Source of the DNA: Isoetes taiwanensis
Lineage: Eukaryota; Streptophyta; Lycopodiopsida; Isoetales; Isoetaceae
Reading direction: 5' to 3'
Assembly: GCA_021234155.1 (NCBI GenBank)
Contig: JAJEKV010000083.1
Span: 186,001 to 250,000 of the forward strand
DNA: 64,000 nt
The notes beneath the pieces were generated by a model. It had not been told where the DNA came from, did no database searches, and was given only the letters and a program-made list of their open reading frames with translations. The translations under genes and the position numbers were made by a program. How positions within the stretch are numbered: position 1 is the stretch's first letter; every line of letters starts with the position of its first letter. This document shows, one piece after another, positions 12,911 to 24,299 of this stretch.

Positions 12911-13413
12911 GGCTCCCTAAATTGACTAGAGGAGCCAAGAGGATTTGCTTGAGCGAATCCTCTGGATTCGCTCAAGCGAACCAGGAGGATTCACTCAAGC
13001 GAATCCTCCTGATGACGTGGTGTCCACGTCCGCTCTAGAGAGGATTCGCTTAAGCGAATCCTCTACCCTAGTTAACCAAAAGCATGTGAAAAAATCCAAC
13101 TTTAATGCACTGATTTCACATGCTTGAGAGAAACTTAAGTGAATCCTCTTGTGAGGATTCGCTTGAGTGAATCCTCACAAGCATTTATTTGTAATAAATG
13201 TCCTTGGTTCGCATGCTTGGGAGCATCCTTGGGGGGATTCACTTTTTTTTCGCTTAAGTGAATCCCCCAAAGCACGAAGCCCAATGCAGCATGCTTACAA
13301 ATTGCTTGGTGCAAATCGCGCACCTTATTTTGCACACTGGAGGATTCACATAAGCGAATCCTCGAATATGCACGTAAATCTATAGGGGCAGGAATCTTCT
13401 TTGCCCAAGATGC
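12911..13413 (+). repeat. Left TIR with palindromic repeats
   Basis: Contains about seven copies of an imperfect palindrome built on GGATTCGCTTRAGCGAATCC. One perfect 26-bp copy is at 13039-13064. The copies differ mainly in the central TTAA/TTGA and in the left half-site. Confidence 0.85.
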
Positions 13414-13943
13414 ATCTTCTTCCCCTTGCGTAGTCTCTGTCAGCTTCTGGCAATAGTAGAACGATTCGCTTAAGCGAACCGTTCTACTAGGAGGGCAAGG
13501 CCAAAGATGTTATATATAGAAGAGCTTCGGCCTGTACACATTCATATTCATTGCTCGGCTTTCAGGAAGTGCCTTTCAAGAACACAAAGGTGCTCGCTCT
13601 CCCTCCCCTCCCTCCTCCCTCCCCTCCCCCCATTGATCTCCTTTCTCACGGTAAGTTGCATCGACCCCTTGCTTTTTCGCTATTGTAGGGGTTTTTTTGT
13701 AAATATCTCCCTTTCTTGAGTTGGGGCTCCCTTTAGTTCTCGTGTCGAAGAGCATCATAGCATCGTGTTCCATTACGTCAATGTATTTAATGTACTCGTT
13801 GTCTTGTAGGTTCACTCAAACAGGCAAGTGTCCGAACACTAGTACGTTAAAGTATCAGGTTCATGCTTCTTCCATTTATTTTACTCATGAACTCGCCCAT
13901 TGTGCATTAGTTTTTATTTGCCTTCCAAATAGAGTGCAAGACC

Positions 13944-14419
13944 ATGGCAGAGGCAGACATCGATGATTCAATTAGTGAGATTTCAGATGCTTGTTTCCGT
14001 TGCGGACTGTGAAACCACATGGAAACAATGCATCATCTGCTGCTGCACGAATATACATACGCACGGAACATACAGAACATGACCTTTTCACAAATGCAGA
14101 GGACTGGTCAATGCCCGTGCATCCTAAACTACTAGGGGCTGCTGCACAAGAGCTTCGGAGTATCGGGATGACTCGTGCAGTGTGGGACTTTGCAAGAGCA
14201 CGAGGACTAGAAATACGTATGACAGTAAGTCCAATTGAGCGCATCATTTACCGCTTCATGATGGCACAGGAGGATGTTTGGCAACTAGCATATCGGCAGA
14301 GGATTCTCATCCATGCCTCTTCTCCTTGGGCACTACAATCAGGCGGAAATGGTGAGGTCAAGGTATGTGCCATGCCAGTGCCAGCCATGCCAATGCTCAC
14401 AATGTCATCAAAGACCTGA
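13944..14419 (+). CDS. Unknown gene inside the TIR transposon, plus strand
   Basis: An ATG at 13944 (ACCATGGCAGAGG) opens MAEADIDDSISEISDACFRC. A frame change near 14010 then leads into PHGNNASSAAARIYIRTEHT, EDWSMPVHPKLLGAAAQELR and IERIIYRFMMAQEDVWQLAY. The good reading ends at a splice-donor-like GTCAAG|GTATGT at 14362, so a downstream exon may be missing or removed. I recognise no domain. The codon content and Ala/Arg composition look like genuine coding. It converges with the minus-strand gene at 14441, with 22 bp between their stops. It could be a transposase relic or captured host sequence. Confidence 0.4.
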
Positions 14420-14440
14420 CGCCCCCTGGGAGGGTCAACC

Positions 14441-15606
14441 CTATCTCCGCGGAGACGACGTATAGAAGGAGGGGTGGCCAATTATAGGTCTGATGGAGTC
14501 GGATCCACCCCCGGGAGACCAGATGCGAATGGGGGGAGGAGACTCTGGATCTATCGGAGTTGCACCATTCATCTGAGGCCTAGATTCAGATATTACTATC
14601 TCTTCGGATTGTAACCTAGTGTTCCTACTGCTCGCACCAAATTCGGCCATGTCGGCATGCAGTCTATCCTGCTCTGCTGCAAAAGAGGGATCAGATGGAG
14701 TGGGGATCATAGTAGTCCTTGAAGCTGAACGTGAAGACGGGTCTGGACTCTCCTCCCAGTGAGAACCCCGTATTCGGATGAGCTCAGCTAGTAACCCCTG
14801 CTCTGTTGGCATATGGCCTGCCAATCTCTGCGCAATGGCCCAATCATTGAGAAGCTGATGTGCTTCCCAATCATCGGGCCCAACCATATCTGTGGTACCT
14901 AACCGCACTCTGATGCGTCCTTCATGAAATGGTTGCAGCCTTTGGCGCTCCAGCCTGTGTTGGGTGCTGACATCGTGCAACAAAGCATCTGGCCCCTCTG
15001 GAAAGACTTCCAATGCCGCCTCGGGTGTCAGGATATGTTGCAAACGCATTATAGTCGCGCCTTGCCTCGCAGCATCTCTGTGTCTGGCTGAGGCCGCCAA
15101 CATGCGGGCGGCCATCTGTGGATCTTGTCGTCGTCGCGTTGCCCTCTCGCGCTCAGCTGTGATTCTGGCTGTATTTCTCGGTGCCTGGGCTCGAGGACCG
15201 GAGTGCCTGTCAACGGGCCACCAGTGATCTCGATGGTGGCTCTGGTGGTGTCCCCAAGCCCCATCTCGTGTGAGACCAGGGAATCCAGGATCCCAGCGCA
15301 CTCTGTCAACAAAGTGTGTGCACCCCTCTGCAGTGCAGATCCATCTCTATGCAACCGAAGGGGCACGACTAGTTTCCACTTGAATCACCCTTCTGACGAG
15401 GCACCAAATGCCGTGGTACTCCCTGCGATAAAACAAGTTGGATAAATTAGTGCAAACAACGTATTGTCGTGCAAAAGATAAGTGGTTTTGGGCATACCAT
15501 TCTACGATGCTTCCAATGCGAGCTGGATGCTGGGCCCCGCTTTCTAAGTTAAAAGGCAACGGTCGCTCGTCCATGTGTACAACCGCCACTGGCTCCGAAG
15601 AAGACA
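14441..15606 (-). CDS. Unknown Arg-rich gene inside the TIR transposon, minus strand
   Basis: Exon 1 (15606-15498) encodes MSSSEPVAVVHMDERPLPFN and on to RIGSIVE, and ends at TG|GTATGC. An intron of 75 nt closes with TATCGCAG. Exon 2 starts at 15422 with EYHGIWCLVRRVIQVE. After one or two frame changes (15350-15300) a long open frame (15301-14441, 286 codons) follows. It includes RITAERERATRRRQ, AARMLAASARHRDAARQG, DDWEAHQLLNDWAIAQRLAG and a Ser/Pro-rich tail. The composition is GC-richer than the surroundings. I recognise no family. It may be the element's own protein or a transduplicated host gene. Confidence 0.4.
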
Positions 15607-16238
15607 TTCGCAACAAACTGCAACCACAAACAGGAAAAAAATTCTAGAAAAAAAAGCCCAAGAAACACATCATTTTGTACTATAACACATTACATAGTAA
15701 TATTATGCGCATCTGCCACCCAAATTGCAAGCATTAAATTGCAAGGAAATAAAAAAACGTTAGCCTAGTTTCTGTTGTAGATATATGAAAAACTTATCAA
15801 CTAAAATGTCAAATGGATGTGACAAGCAATGTATTGCAAGGAATCCCAAAACATAGCTTAATTTATATGTTAGGATGTATAGAATGAAGGTTATTCTACA
15901 TTTACTTGATCACTTCACGGCCATATCAAAATCTTTAGATTGCTACATCGATAAACATAATAGCTTTATGATATTAACTTGGTTATTCTGCTGCCAAGGA
16001 TTCGCTTGAGCAAATCCTAAAAGATCATAGCACAATCGAAAAATAGTGAGCAAAGAAAACTATTTCATAGAACTTACTCCAAAATCCATGTGCAAGAAGA
16101 AAAAAACTTACTCTAGATCTTTCTTCGTCTCGCTCTTCAAATATATCATCACCAAGGATTCACATGGGTTTTAAATAAAGAAGCCAAGGATTCGCTTAAG
16201 CGAATCCTTAAAGCCTCAAAAAAATCTATGCTAAATCT

Positions 16239-16766
16239 ATGCATATTTGGGGCAGAGATGATTCCTGACCCATGTTGATTTACGTGCATATTGGAGGATT
16301 CACATAAGTGAATCCTCCATGTGCAAAAAGTACATGCACGATTTGCACCAAGCAAATTGCACCAAGCAACTTGCAAGCATGCTGCATTGGGCTTCGTGCT
16401 TTGGGGGATTCACTTAAGCGAATCCCCCTTTGAATCCCCCCCAAGGATGCTCCCAAGCATGCGAAGCAAGGATATTTATTACAAATAAATGCTTGTGAGG
16501 ATTCACTCAAGCGAATCCTCACAAGAGGATTAACTTAAGTGAATCCTCTCAAGCATGCGAAATCAGTGCATTAAATGCTGGATTTTTTCACATGCTTTTG
16601 GTTAACTAGGGTAGAGGATTCGCTGAAGCGAATCCTCTCTAGAGCGGACGTGGACGCCGCGTCATCAGGAGGATTTGCTTGAGTGAATCCTCCTGATTCG
16701 CTTCAGCGAATCCAGAGGATTCGCTCAAGCGAATCCTCTTGGCTCCTCTAGTCAATCTAGGGAGCC
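16239..16766 (-). repeat. Right TIR with palindromic repeats
   Basis: Inverted copy of 12911-13413. It carries the same series of GGATTCGCTTRAGCGAATCC palindromes, for example at 16616-16640 and 16715-16740. An additional perfect 24-bp copy lies just inside the arm at 16186-16209, and further copies lie at about 15996 and 13457. Confidence 0.85.
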
Positions 16767-16989
16767 GATAGCAACATCGTATCCTAGTTGCTCCATGTGT
16801 TCTGTTTCTCATATTCTATTTCTGCTGGACTATCCTGCCCAAAAGCATGCAAATACTGCAATGTAGAATCCATTTACATGTGCATTGCTGCACTTAAGGT
16901 TTTGCTACAGCATGTAGGAGTGTACTGGTTATTTATACTTATAGTTCCATAGCTTGCATGTCATATCTAACATATATATAATATTCTTA

Positions 16990-17370
16990 TGTTTGTCCTC
17001 TTGAATCCGACCGTTGATCCGAGATCCTACGGCTCACGTGGCTTTGGGACGTATCGTGCAGCCCAAATGGCTTGGGAGTTTGTGTATAGACTATATGTAA
17101 GCGATCCTACGGTCCAGGTTGATTCGATCCTGATCGTCGTTCCGAGATCCTACGGCTCACGTTGGTTTGAGACACATCCTACGGTGCACATGGCTTGAGA
17201 ATTATATGTAATCGATCTAGCGGCCCAGGTTGCTCTTGATCCTGATCGTCGATCCGAGATCCTACGGCTCAGGTGGCTTTGGGAATTATATGTAATAAAT
17301 CCTACGGCTCATATTGCTTTTATATGGTGAGATCTTGATCGGTGATCGAGTCTAAGATCCTAAGGCTCAT
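16990..17370 (+). repeat. Degenerate tandem repeat of GATCCTACGGCTCA
   Basis: The motif GATCCTACGGYYCA recurs about seven times, interleaved with CCTGATCGTCGATCCGAG and TTATATGTAATCGATC. Unit length varies from roughly 60 to 120 bp. Open frames across it are repeat products. Confidence 0.65.
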
Positions 17371-17415
17371 GTTGAATGCTCGTCCCTTAAGGAAAAGCTT
17401 TTAAATTTTTTTATG

Positions 17416-17475
17416 TTATTGGGGGGATTCGGACCCTGGCACCCCCCACTCTAACCACTAGACCAAGCATTAATT
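17416..17475 (-). mobile_element. tRNA-related SINE head
   Basis: On the minus strand, box A-like TGGTCTAGTGG (17465-17455) is followed about 20 nt later by box B-like GGTCCGAATCC (17435-17425). These are internal RNA polymerase III promoter elements of tRNA genes and tRNA-derived SINEs. No cloverleaf with a convincing anticodon stem and acceptor stem is preserved, so I call a SINE remnant rather than a tRNA gene. Confidence 0.5.
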
Positions 17476-17499
17476 GTATGAATAATTTATGTTTCAAAT

Positions 17500-18500
17500 A
17501 TACTTAAGGGGAATATTCTAATCAAGATAAAATCGAATATAACATTCTAGATTGTTCAAGAATGGGAATCTTCGGAAATGTAAGGGAATAGGGAAATACT
17601 TCCAAAAAGTTCTAGGATGTTTTGAAAGTTTCAGAATGTTCCAGAAAGTTCTAGAAATTTCTAGAATGTAAGGGAATCGAGGAGAATTAAAGGGAATATA
17701 AGGAAATCTCATAAATTGTAAGAGAATGTAGGAAAATATTTACAAGTCTAACGGAATCGCTTAAAATCTAGTTGAATCTAAGGGGATCTTCATAATATCT
17801 AAGGGAATCTAAGAAAATCTTGATGAAATCTTAGAGTTTTTTTTAAGATTTTGCAAAGAGCCACAATAGAATGTTCTAAAATGTTTCATAATAAAGGTGT
17901 ACAATATAAATGTTGAAAAAAAAATGTTCTAGAAGCTCAGGGCAAGCGTCTCAGTCTAAAAATAGAAAAGTGTTTTAGAAATGTTGCACAGATCCAAAAT
18001 AGATTATTTTGGAAGGTTCTAAATGCTCATGGGTAAGCGACTCAATCAAAATAGAAAATTCTAAGAGAATCTAGGGGAATCTTCATGAATGCTAAATATA
18101 GTACATAGAATGTTGAAGAATATAGAGGAATCACAAGAGAATCTCAGTAGAATCGTTGGTTATCTAGAGCACGACAGGGCCTTGCACCGTAAGAATATGC
18201 TAAAACTGGAACAATGTGCCGTAGGACGCATTAAATTTACGCATATATATATATGTATTTCTTACATACATGTTGTATATTCACACTGTAGGGTCATAGA
18301 TGTAGAACATTAATATATACAATTAGGAGTTGTGTACTGAGTTTTGTGGCAGAATATATAGAGGTCTGTTATGTAATAGAATTGTCTCGGTGTGTATATG
18401 TGCATACATTGGAGCATATTTTATATACATTACATGTACATTCCATCTAGATAAATAGCTGTTTACATGTATATGTACTCATAGTACTTCAATGTAGATC
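17500..18500. other. AT-rich intronic region with GGAATCT-type degenerate repeats
   Basis: Short motifs such as GAATCTAAGGGAATC and AGAATGTTCTAGAA recur irregularly to about 18160. No coding evidence. It lies between the TIR transposon and the 3' exons of the Ulp1-like gene, so it is probably intronic. Confidence 0.4.
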
Positions 18501-18582
18501 AATTCTAATAATATGTACTGATTTTTTTCAACAGAATAGTTAGAGACTGATATCTGACTGTTATGTGCCTATTTATTTTCAG

Positions 18583-20428
18583 AGCTTCAAAGTGCCAAAA
18601 AAACATCTGAGCAAAAGCTACACCACAGATCAGGTGCGCTTGTTTTGAAATTGTTTTGCATTGTGTTGGAAGAAGCAATTTCTGATTCTTGGTTCGGTTT
18701 ACAGTTTTGGAGCTTCTAAAAAAAATTGAGGTGCAAGAAGATGTAGCCGAGGGAAAGAAAGCAGTGATTGAAGGAAAAAGCAAACACAATATTCCTATCG
18801 TGATACAGGTTGAGGAAGCTGGTACTTCAGGTGCGCATGGTGACATTCCAGACTATGACGAGGAACTCGAGAGATTGAGAGAACAGGCAAAGGCCACATC
18901 TGGAAAAGTTAAGGCAACAGCAAAAAATGTGACTCCAAAGAAGAAGTCCACGCCTAAGAAGGCACAGAAGAAGAAAATAAAACCAGTAGAAACAGGTAAG
19001 AAAGCATTTTATTTCAGGGTACATCATTTGAGAAGTCCACATGACATCCATGTTTACAGGTCCTAATCAAGAGGAATCTTTCGAGCGTGAAAATATAGAG
19101 CAGGATACTCTTGACTATGTGACAAATCTTGCTTCTAACATAGTAAAGGAAGTTGAAGTCTATGACCAGGAGAAATCCGGAGAGGTTGAAGACGAGGATT
19201 CAGGACCTAAGAAGAGTCTGAAAAGTGAGGAAACCGAAGAAGAAGGGAAGGAAATGAATACTGACTCCGAGAAAACAGTATCAGAACATCATAGAAATGA
19301 TCTCTACAGGTAAATTGATCTACATATCTTACTTTTTTATCTACATCTAGTATATAAGTTAAAAACTATAAAATATGGTGGATAATAGTAGACGAATGTA
19401 GATGAATTTGTGTGAAATGTACTGGTCATTGAACCCAGACTGTAGTTCTAAATATAGGCCATATGATGTTTTGCTCAACCGAATGATGAAGCTGAAGAAG
19501 GCAAGGATCTTTCCGGGATCTTTGCCTGAAATGGAGTGTTGTCTATTTGAACAGGATGTGCTGGACTTAGATGTCGGAAAATTTTCCAACCGCCATGTGG
19601 ATATGTATGCCAAGTGCTGAATTTTGAACTTATGCATTTGTTTGTGTAAGTCATGTTAGTAATTTCATCTTTTCCAACTTGTACCTGCAGCTCTGTGTTC
19701 CTGCAGATAAGAAGGCCGACGTCTGGTTCTTCCCACCGGACAGCTTCATGGAATTTGCAGCACATTGCAAGGCAAGCGAGAAAGATAAATCGATGGCAGC
19801 CTCCGAGCGTGGAGAGACATTGTAAAGGGAGCTCTTACAGAGATAAATTGGCTCGTGCAGATGGATTATGATTCCAATGCTATGTGCTGTTACTGAACAT
19901 CACACTTTGGTGGCCATCTTCAACATGACCCTTACTAAGAGTAAGAACACCATTAATATTCAGATCTTCAATTCTGCCGAGGACATTGACGTTGACATGG
20001 TTATACTTAAGAGGTATTTTGTATTTCACATCTTCTTTTATTAAAGCATATTGACTAGATTGGAGACCATGTTAGCAGTTTTTTTCATTCATTTGCTACA
20101 GAGTTGATCTGGTCTTTTGCAGGCTCCACATCCTCACTATGGCACGCGGTTGTGTCGAGTGTCCCACTTTCTTGAAGCATGGACAAAACCCTTCACCAGT
20201 TGTGAAGATTCATAAGTGTCCACAACAGAAAGATGGGGATTCATGTGGCCTCAATGTTACAGCTTACATGCAGAAGTTTGTAGACACCATCGTGTGTGGC
20301 AAAACTACCAATGTGAGTGTCTCATGCCTTTTGTATTGCAAAAAACTAGTTTCCAATATCTAGTGTGGTTGTCACATTTGCAGATTACCCGAAACTGGTT
20401 CTTGCCAAAGGGTGAAAGCATGTTGTAG
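18583..20428 (+). pseudogene. Ulp1-like gene, 3' exons with C48 cysteine protease domain
   Basis: Exons: 18583-18633, 18705-18995, 19060-19309, 19446-19596, 19691-20013, 20123-20312 and 20384-20428, all GT-AG with agreeing phases. First comes a Lys/Glu-rich linker (LELLKKIEVQEDVAEGKK, TPKKKSTPKKAQKKKIK). The C48 (Ulp1/SENP-type de-SUMOylase) fold follows: LNRMMKLKKARIF, QDVLDLDVGKFSNRH, ADVWFFPPDSFMEF, IPMLCAVTEHHTLVAIFNM, VKIHKCPQQKDGDSCGLNV and stop TAG at 20428. The presumed catalytic Cys is TGT at 20244-20246 in DSCG and the His is in EHHTLV near 19901. The usual Asp is Asn (IFNSAED). Two one-base shifts in the exon 19691-20013 (near 19807 and 19872) indicate decay. The donor at 19596 is the least certain boundary. 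Confidence 0.65.
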
Positions 20429-21188
20429 TGGAACACCCTGGGTGTCCCCCCTGTCCCCCCTAAAAATGTGGTGGGAGATATCAAATTTGTGGTGCGATTT
20501 GAAATGTTTGTTTGGCGCCTAGTGCATGTCTTTGCCCGGATTCAATCATTTCTTGAACCGCAACAACCCGATTCCTACGCCACCCGTCCCATTCAATTTC
20601 CCTCGCCACCCGTCCCATTCCAATCTCCTTAGAACCGATTTCTAAACCCCGACCCACCCGGCGCCTTTCACGAAGCACCGCGGCTATGGCGCTTAATCCG
20701 GTTCGGATCAATCCGGTTCATACCTTCAATCATTTAATTTGGAAGCAAATCTGCCTAAAATCTCAAACCGAACACTGTAAGAGAAAGAGAACTCCAGAAC
20801 AAGAACGGGATCATAAAAAGGCGCCAAAGGAAAAGACAAAGGGAAGCTAAAGAAGAATTAGCAAAAATTGCATCAGCAGAGGGAGGATCCACGAGGCGGC
20901 CTCTACTAGGCGTCGGATGGTATTAAAATTGTTATCTTCATTTCATAGCACCACTAAAGGCTTGTCTAACAGCGATAAGAAAAGAGGTTTTACTAGATTT
21001 TCTGCGGGGATGACACAATGGACAACGTACTTGGCGAAGAGCTGAAAGATTTGCAAGCCAAGAGCATTGTGATCAGCAACCTCGGGGGCTTCCATTCAAC
21101 TTGTGAAGAAGTCTAACAGCAATGACAGTTTAGCGACCAAGAGTAGTTGCCTTGCTATGGCCAGTAAGAGGAAGCATTATACCAGAAA

Positions 21189-24015
21189 GTGCTAATCCCT
21201 GGGTGGTTTCGGGGTTTTGGTAAACTGGCGGGTGTTCATCCTAGGAATCTTACCAAAGCAAAATTGAAGAGGGAAGAGATAGATTGCAAAGGGGAAATGG
21301 GTTTTGTACAAAAAGAGTTAGAAGAGCAGATGCAATTCCCAATACGTCATAGAACTTGTGCAGCAATTTTGGACCTAAAAGCAGTGAGGGTCTCTCCAAA
21401 TGCAAAGGATGTTAAGTTGAGTAAGATTGGAATGAAATGTAAGAGAGGATCATGCCACTCACTATCTGGAAGAATCACAGGTTATTTCATTTCTTCATCT
21501 TCACCACATTTTTTATTGTTAATGTGGTATGTGGTATGTGGTTATTGTGATATGTGGTTGCTGTGGTGAGGCACGTGGTGTGAAATAAATGCTGTCAATA
21601 TATGCTTTGTGGTGTCTAGTGTGGTGAATAACATGGTGTAAAATACATGCTGTAATATATGCTATGTGGTGCCTAGTGTGGTGAAAATATGGTGTAAAAT
21701 AAATGCTCTAAATATACGCTTTGTGGCCTAGTGTGGTGAATAACATGGTATAAAATAAATCTTTGTAATATATGCTATGTGGTCCCTAGTGTGGTGAATA
21801 ACATGGTGTGGTGCCTAGTGTGGTGCCTAGTGTGGTGCCAGTGTGGTGAAAAATATGATGTAAAGTAAATCTTTGTAATATATTCTATGTGGTGTCTAGT
21901 GTGGTGAATAACGAGGTGTAAGATGAATATGCGTAATATATGCTATGTGGTGCCTAGTGTGGTGAAAAATATGGTGTACAATAAATTATGTAATATATGC
22001 GTTGTGGTGCCTAGTGTGGTGAATAAGGAGGTGTAAGATGAATGTCTGTAATATATGCTATGTGGTGCCTAGTGTGGTGGAAAATGTAGTGTGCAATAAA
22101 TATGCTGATCACCTTGTTATCTTCCTTGCGATTGCAATTGTTCAGAAATTCAAGCGGAACATCCTAGTGTTATGATCAAACAGAGGATGTTTGAAAAAGC
22201 TGAAACCATGGTTTGTTGTAAAATTAAAGGACTTCAATAGTTGCCGCCAGATATACCATGTTAGAATGCGGATGCTAATAGATGGCTTCAATAGTATGAG
22301 AACTAAGCACCCAAAAGTCTTGTTTGCACTTGTCGACTTCTTGGTCGGACATATATGGTGAATGCGCCCGAATACAAAATAAGTAGCACAAGAAGTCTGT
22401 GGCAGGGAATTTTATGTGAGAAAACTAGCTTCCAACCTTACCATAAGAGGGAATGCATTCTGGGTGAGTGTAAAGAGTGTGGGATTAAGAAGTTCCCTAT
22501 CTGCCCACATGAACAATCTAGTGATAGTGGCATGGTGAAGTGGGAATACCTAGACTATGAAAAAACTGTATTCAGAGATGGCAGCAAGAAGTCTAAGCTC
22601 GTTCACCAACACAATGAAACCGCAAGTCTTCCACCGGTGAACAAAATGTTGGAGAAGCTTCCAAAATTTCCTTTACACAACTTCGGATATAAGTGGCGGC
22701 CGGGCCCGATTACAAAGAACTCCTTGATAACCCCTTTTGGAGATGCTTACCTATCCGTGGTTGACTTATGCAGAGAATTATACTTTTAAGAAGCGAGAAT
22801 GAAGTTGGTCCATGCTTATTTGGGTCAACAACCGGATAACTATATTTGTTCAAATAACCTATCGGTTGATCCACGAGACGACACACCATTGAGAAGGAAA
22901 CACACTACTATGTGTGGGATGATAGGGAACATGACACACTTTTTGTTCAACATTGTTTTATGAAACATTTTGAGTACTTAAAGCAGAAAAGGCAATGTCC
23001 CCAAAAACACTATGTATTTTTCAGATGGTCTTTGCATCACAATTCAAAGCGATGATCATTTTTTTTTGTTGGAAGGTACGGGGCCAGGATGAGAGGTCAA
23101 CATGATGTGGAACTTTTGGATCAAACCATGGAAAAGGTGAACATGATGGGAAGGCAGAGAATTGAAAAAAGATGGATCACGAGGTCTACGGCTTAAACAT
23201 CCCCGACATTAAACTAGATAATGCCCATGATGTGGTGAAAATTGCGAGAGAAACAATTTCAATGTGGTACATCGAAAGTGGACTGAAAATGGAAGAAAAG
23301 TTCGAGGATATACGGGAAATAAAACCGAGGATATCAACAGGAAAAAGGCTTGGGGTGCGAGAGACAATTCCGGAAACCAGGCAAATTCATTCAGTCCATG
23401 GATTCAAGACACGGAAATCCAACACGACTACATACCGAGAAAAGCTATCATGTTTTTAAAAAGCAATTGTTTGGATGGAAAATGGGACATGTGTGAGAAC
23501 AAATGTATGTAGATGAATGGGACCTTGTAGTCGTTGAACCATCCTCCAATGTTCATGCGGATGTGGAAGAGACCCGCAAGTCTACCAGGCCACTATACTC
23601 AACTCTGGCAAATGTACTTGCAGAAGCACTTAGAGAAGGAGGCAGCTTTGCAGTTGCTGCACCTAAAGGAGGGAACGAGGAGGATTCTGTATTTTGGATG
23701 TTGCTATGCACCAAGCCAAAATTTGAAGTTAACAATGACTTCAAGCAGAACGGAAACTTGTTTATGAGAGGTGAAACCGTTGAGGGCATTTACTATAGAA
23801 AGAAGCCTCGGTCAAAGGTGATGTATGAGTTGTTGACAAACGAGCCAAAGTCACTTGTATTCTCTACTCAAATTTGTGCTATTCGAGTTCCCATGCAGCA
23901 GATCAAGAAAGGTGCTCGAACTGTTTACAGGCTAGACCAGGCAGATGAGGAAAAGATTCTAGAAAACTTGCCCGAGGTTTTATCTGATGAAGATAGCATG
24001 TCTGATGAAGAATAG
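21189..24015 (+). pseudogene. DDE-like transposase, DFAENY/SDG family, plus copy
   Basis: N-terminal exon 21189-21480 (NLTKAKLKREEIDCKGEMGF and VRVSPNAKDVKLSKIG) ends at CACAG|GTTATT. An intron of 665 bp follows. The second exon starts at 22146 with EIQAEHPSVMIKQRMFE. A Cys-rich module (ECILGECKECGIKKFPICPH) is at 22430-22510. The first acidic motif V-DYAENYTF, broken by a one-base shift, is near 22762, and the second (FSDG, then SQFK) is near 23022. The acidic C-terminus (23503-24012) includes VFWMLLCTKPKFEV and DEDSMSDEE. At least four frame changes are visible, so it is inactive. The family is recognised by these paired motifs; I do not assign a superfamily name. A second copy on the other strand lies at 32796-43180. 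Confidence 0.7.
21590..22110 (+). repeat. Minisatellite of GTGGTGCCTAGTGTGGTG units in the transposase intron
   Basis: About nine irregular units of 55-65 bp contain TATGCTATGTGGTGCCTAGT, GTGGTGAATAACATGGTG and AAATAAATGCTGTAATATA. It fills most of the 21481-22145 intron. Every unit carries two or three TGTGGTG words on the plus strand. Confidence 0.9.
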
Positions 24016-24092
24016 CTGAACACATTCTTACATGTTAGGAAATGATTCAGAAATTTTGAATATGTTGTTGTGTCTTGCCTTGTTTGGGAATA

Positions 24093-24113
24093 ATAGATAG
24101 ATAGATAGATAGT
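24093..24113 (+). repeat. (GATA)n microsatellite
   Basis: Five uninterrupted GATA units just downstream of the transposase stop. Confidence 0.9.
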
Positions 24114-24229
24114 ATAATATAAGAAACTCAATTCCATGCTCAATTGTATTTTGATGTCCCTTGTTTCAATGTAATATGTTTGCTTCTGATGTAATATGTA
24201 ATTGTATATTGATGTCCCTGATGTAACAT

Positions 24230-24296
24230 GCCCCAGGTTCACCACATGTTTCACCACATGTGTTTCACGACATGTTTCACCACGTGTTTCACTTTC
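24230..24296 (+). repeat. TTTCACCACATG tandem array
   Basis: Five to six copies of TTCACCACATG with one-base variants. The CACCACA word is the reverse complement of TGTGGTG in the left array of the same element. Confidence 0.8.
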
Positions 24297-24299
24297 TGT

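Larger units (their letters stand above)
12911..16766. mobile_element. DNA transposon with ~0.5-kb terminal inverted repeats
   Basis: The left arm (12911 to about 13413) and right arm (about 16239-16766) are long imperfect inverted copies. Both begin GGCTCCCTARATTGACTAG and both contain the CATTTATTTGTAATAAAT, AAGCACGAAGCCCAATGCAG and ATGCACGTAAATC segments in the same order. An 8-bp candidate target duplication, ATCCTAGT, is at 12890-12897 and 16781-16788, a few bases beyond the clear arms, so the exact ends are uncertain by 10-15 bp. The interior holds two convergent unknown genes. No catalytic DDE triad was recognised. TIRs of this length suggest a Mutator-like or foldback element, but this is unproven. 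It sits in an intron of the Ulp1-like gene. Confidence 0.8.

Noticed and set aside
12911-16766. CRISPR-like array because of regularly recurring palindromes
   Set aside because: Spacing is irregular, the repeats lie in mirror-image arms, and the context is a eukaryotic transposon.
17416-17475. tRNA gene on the minus strand
   Set aside because: The spacing between box A and box B is too short for a full cloverleaf.
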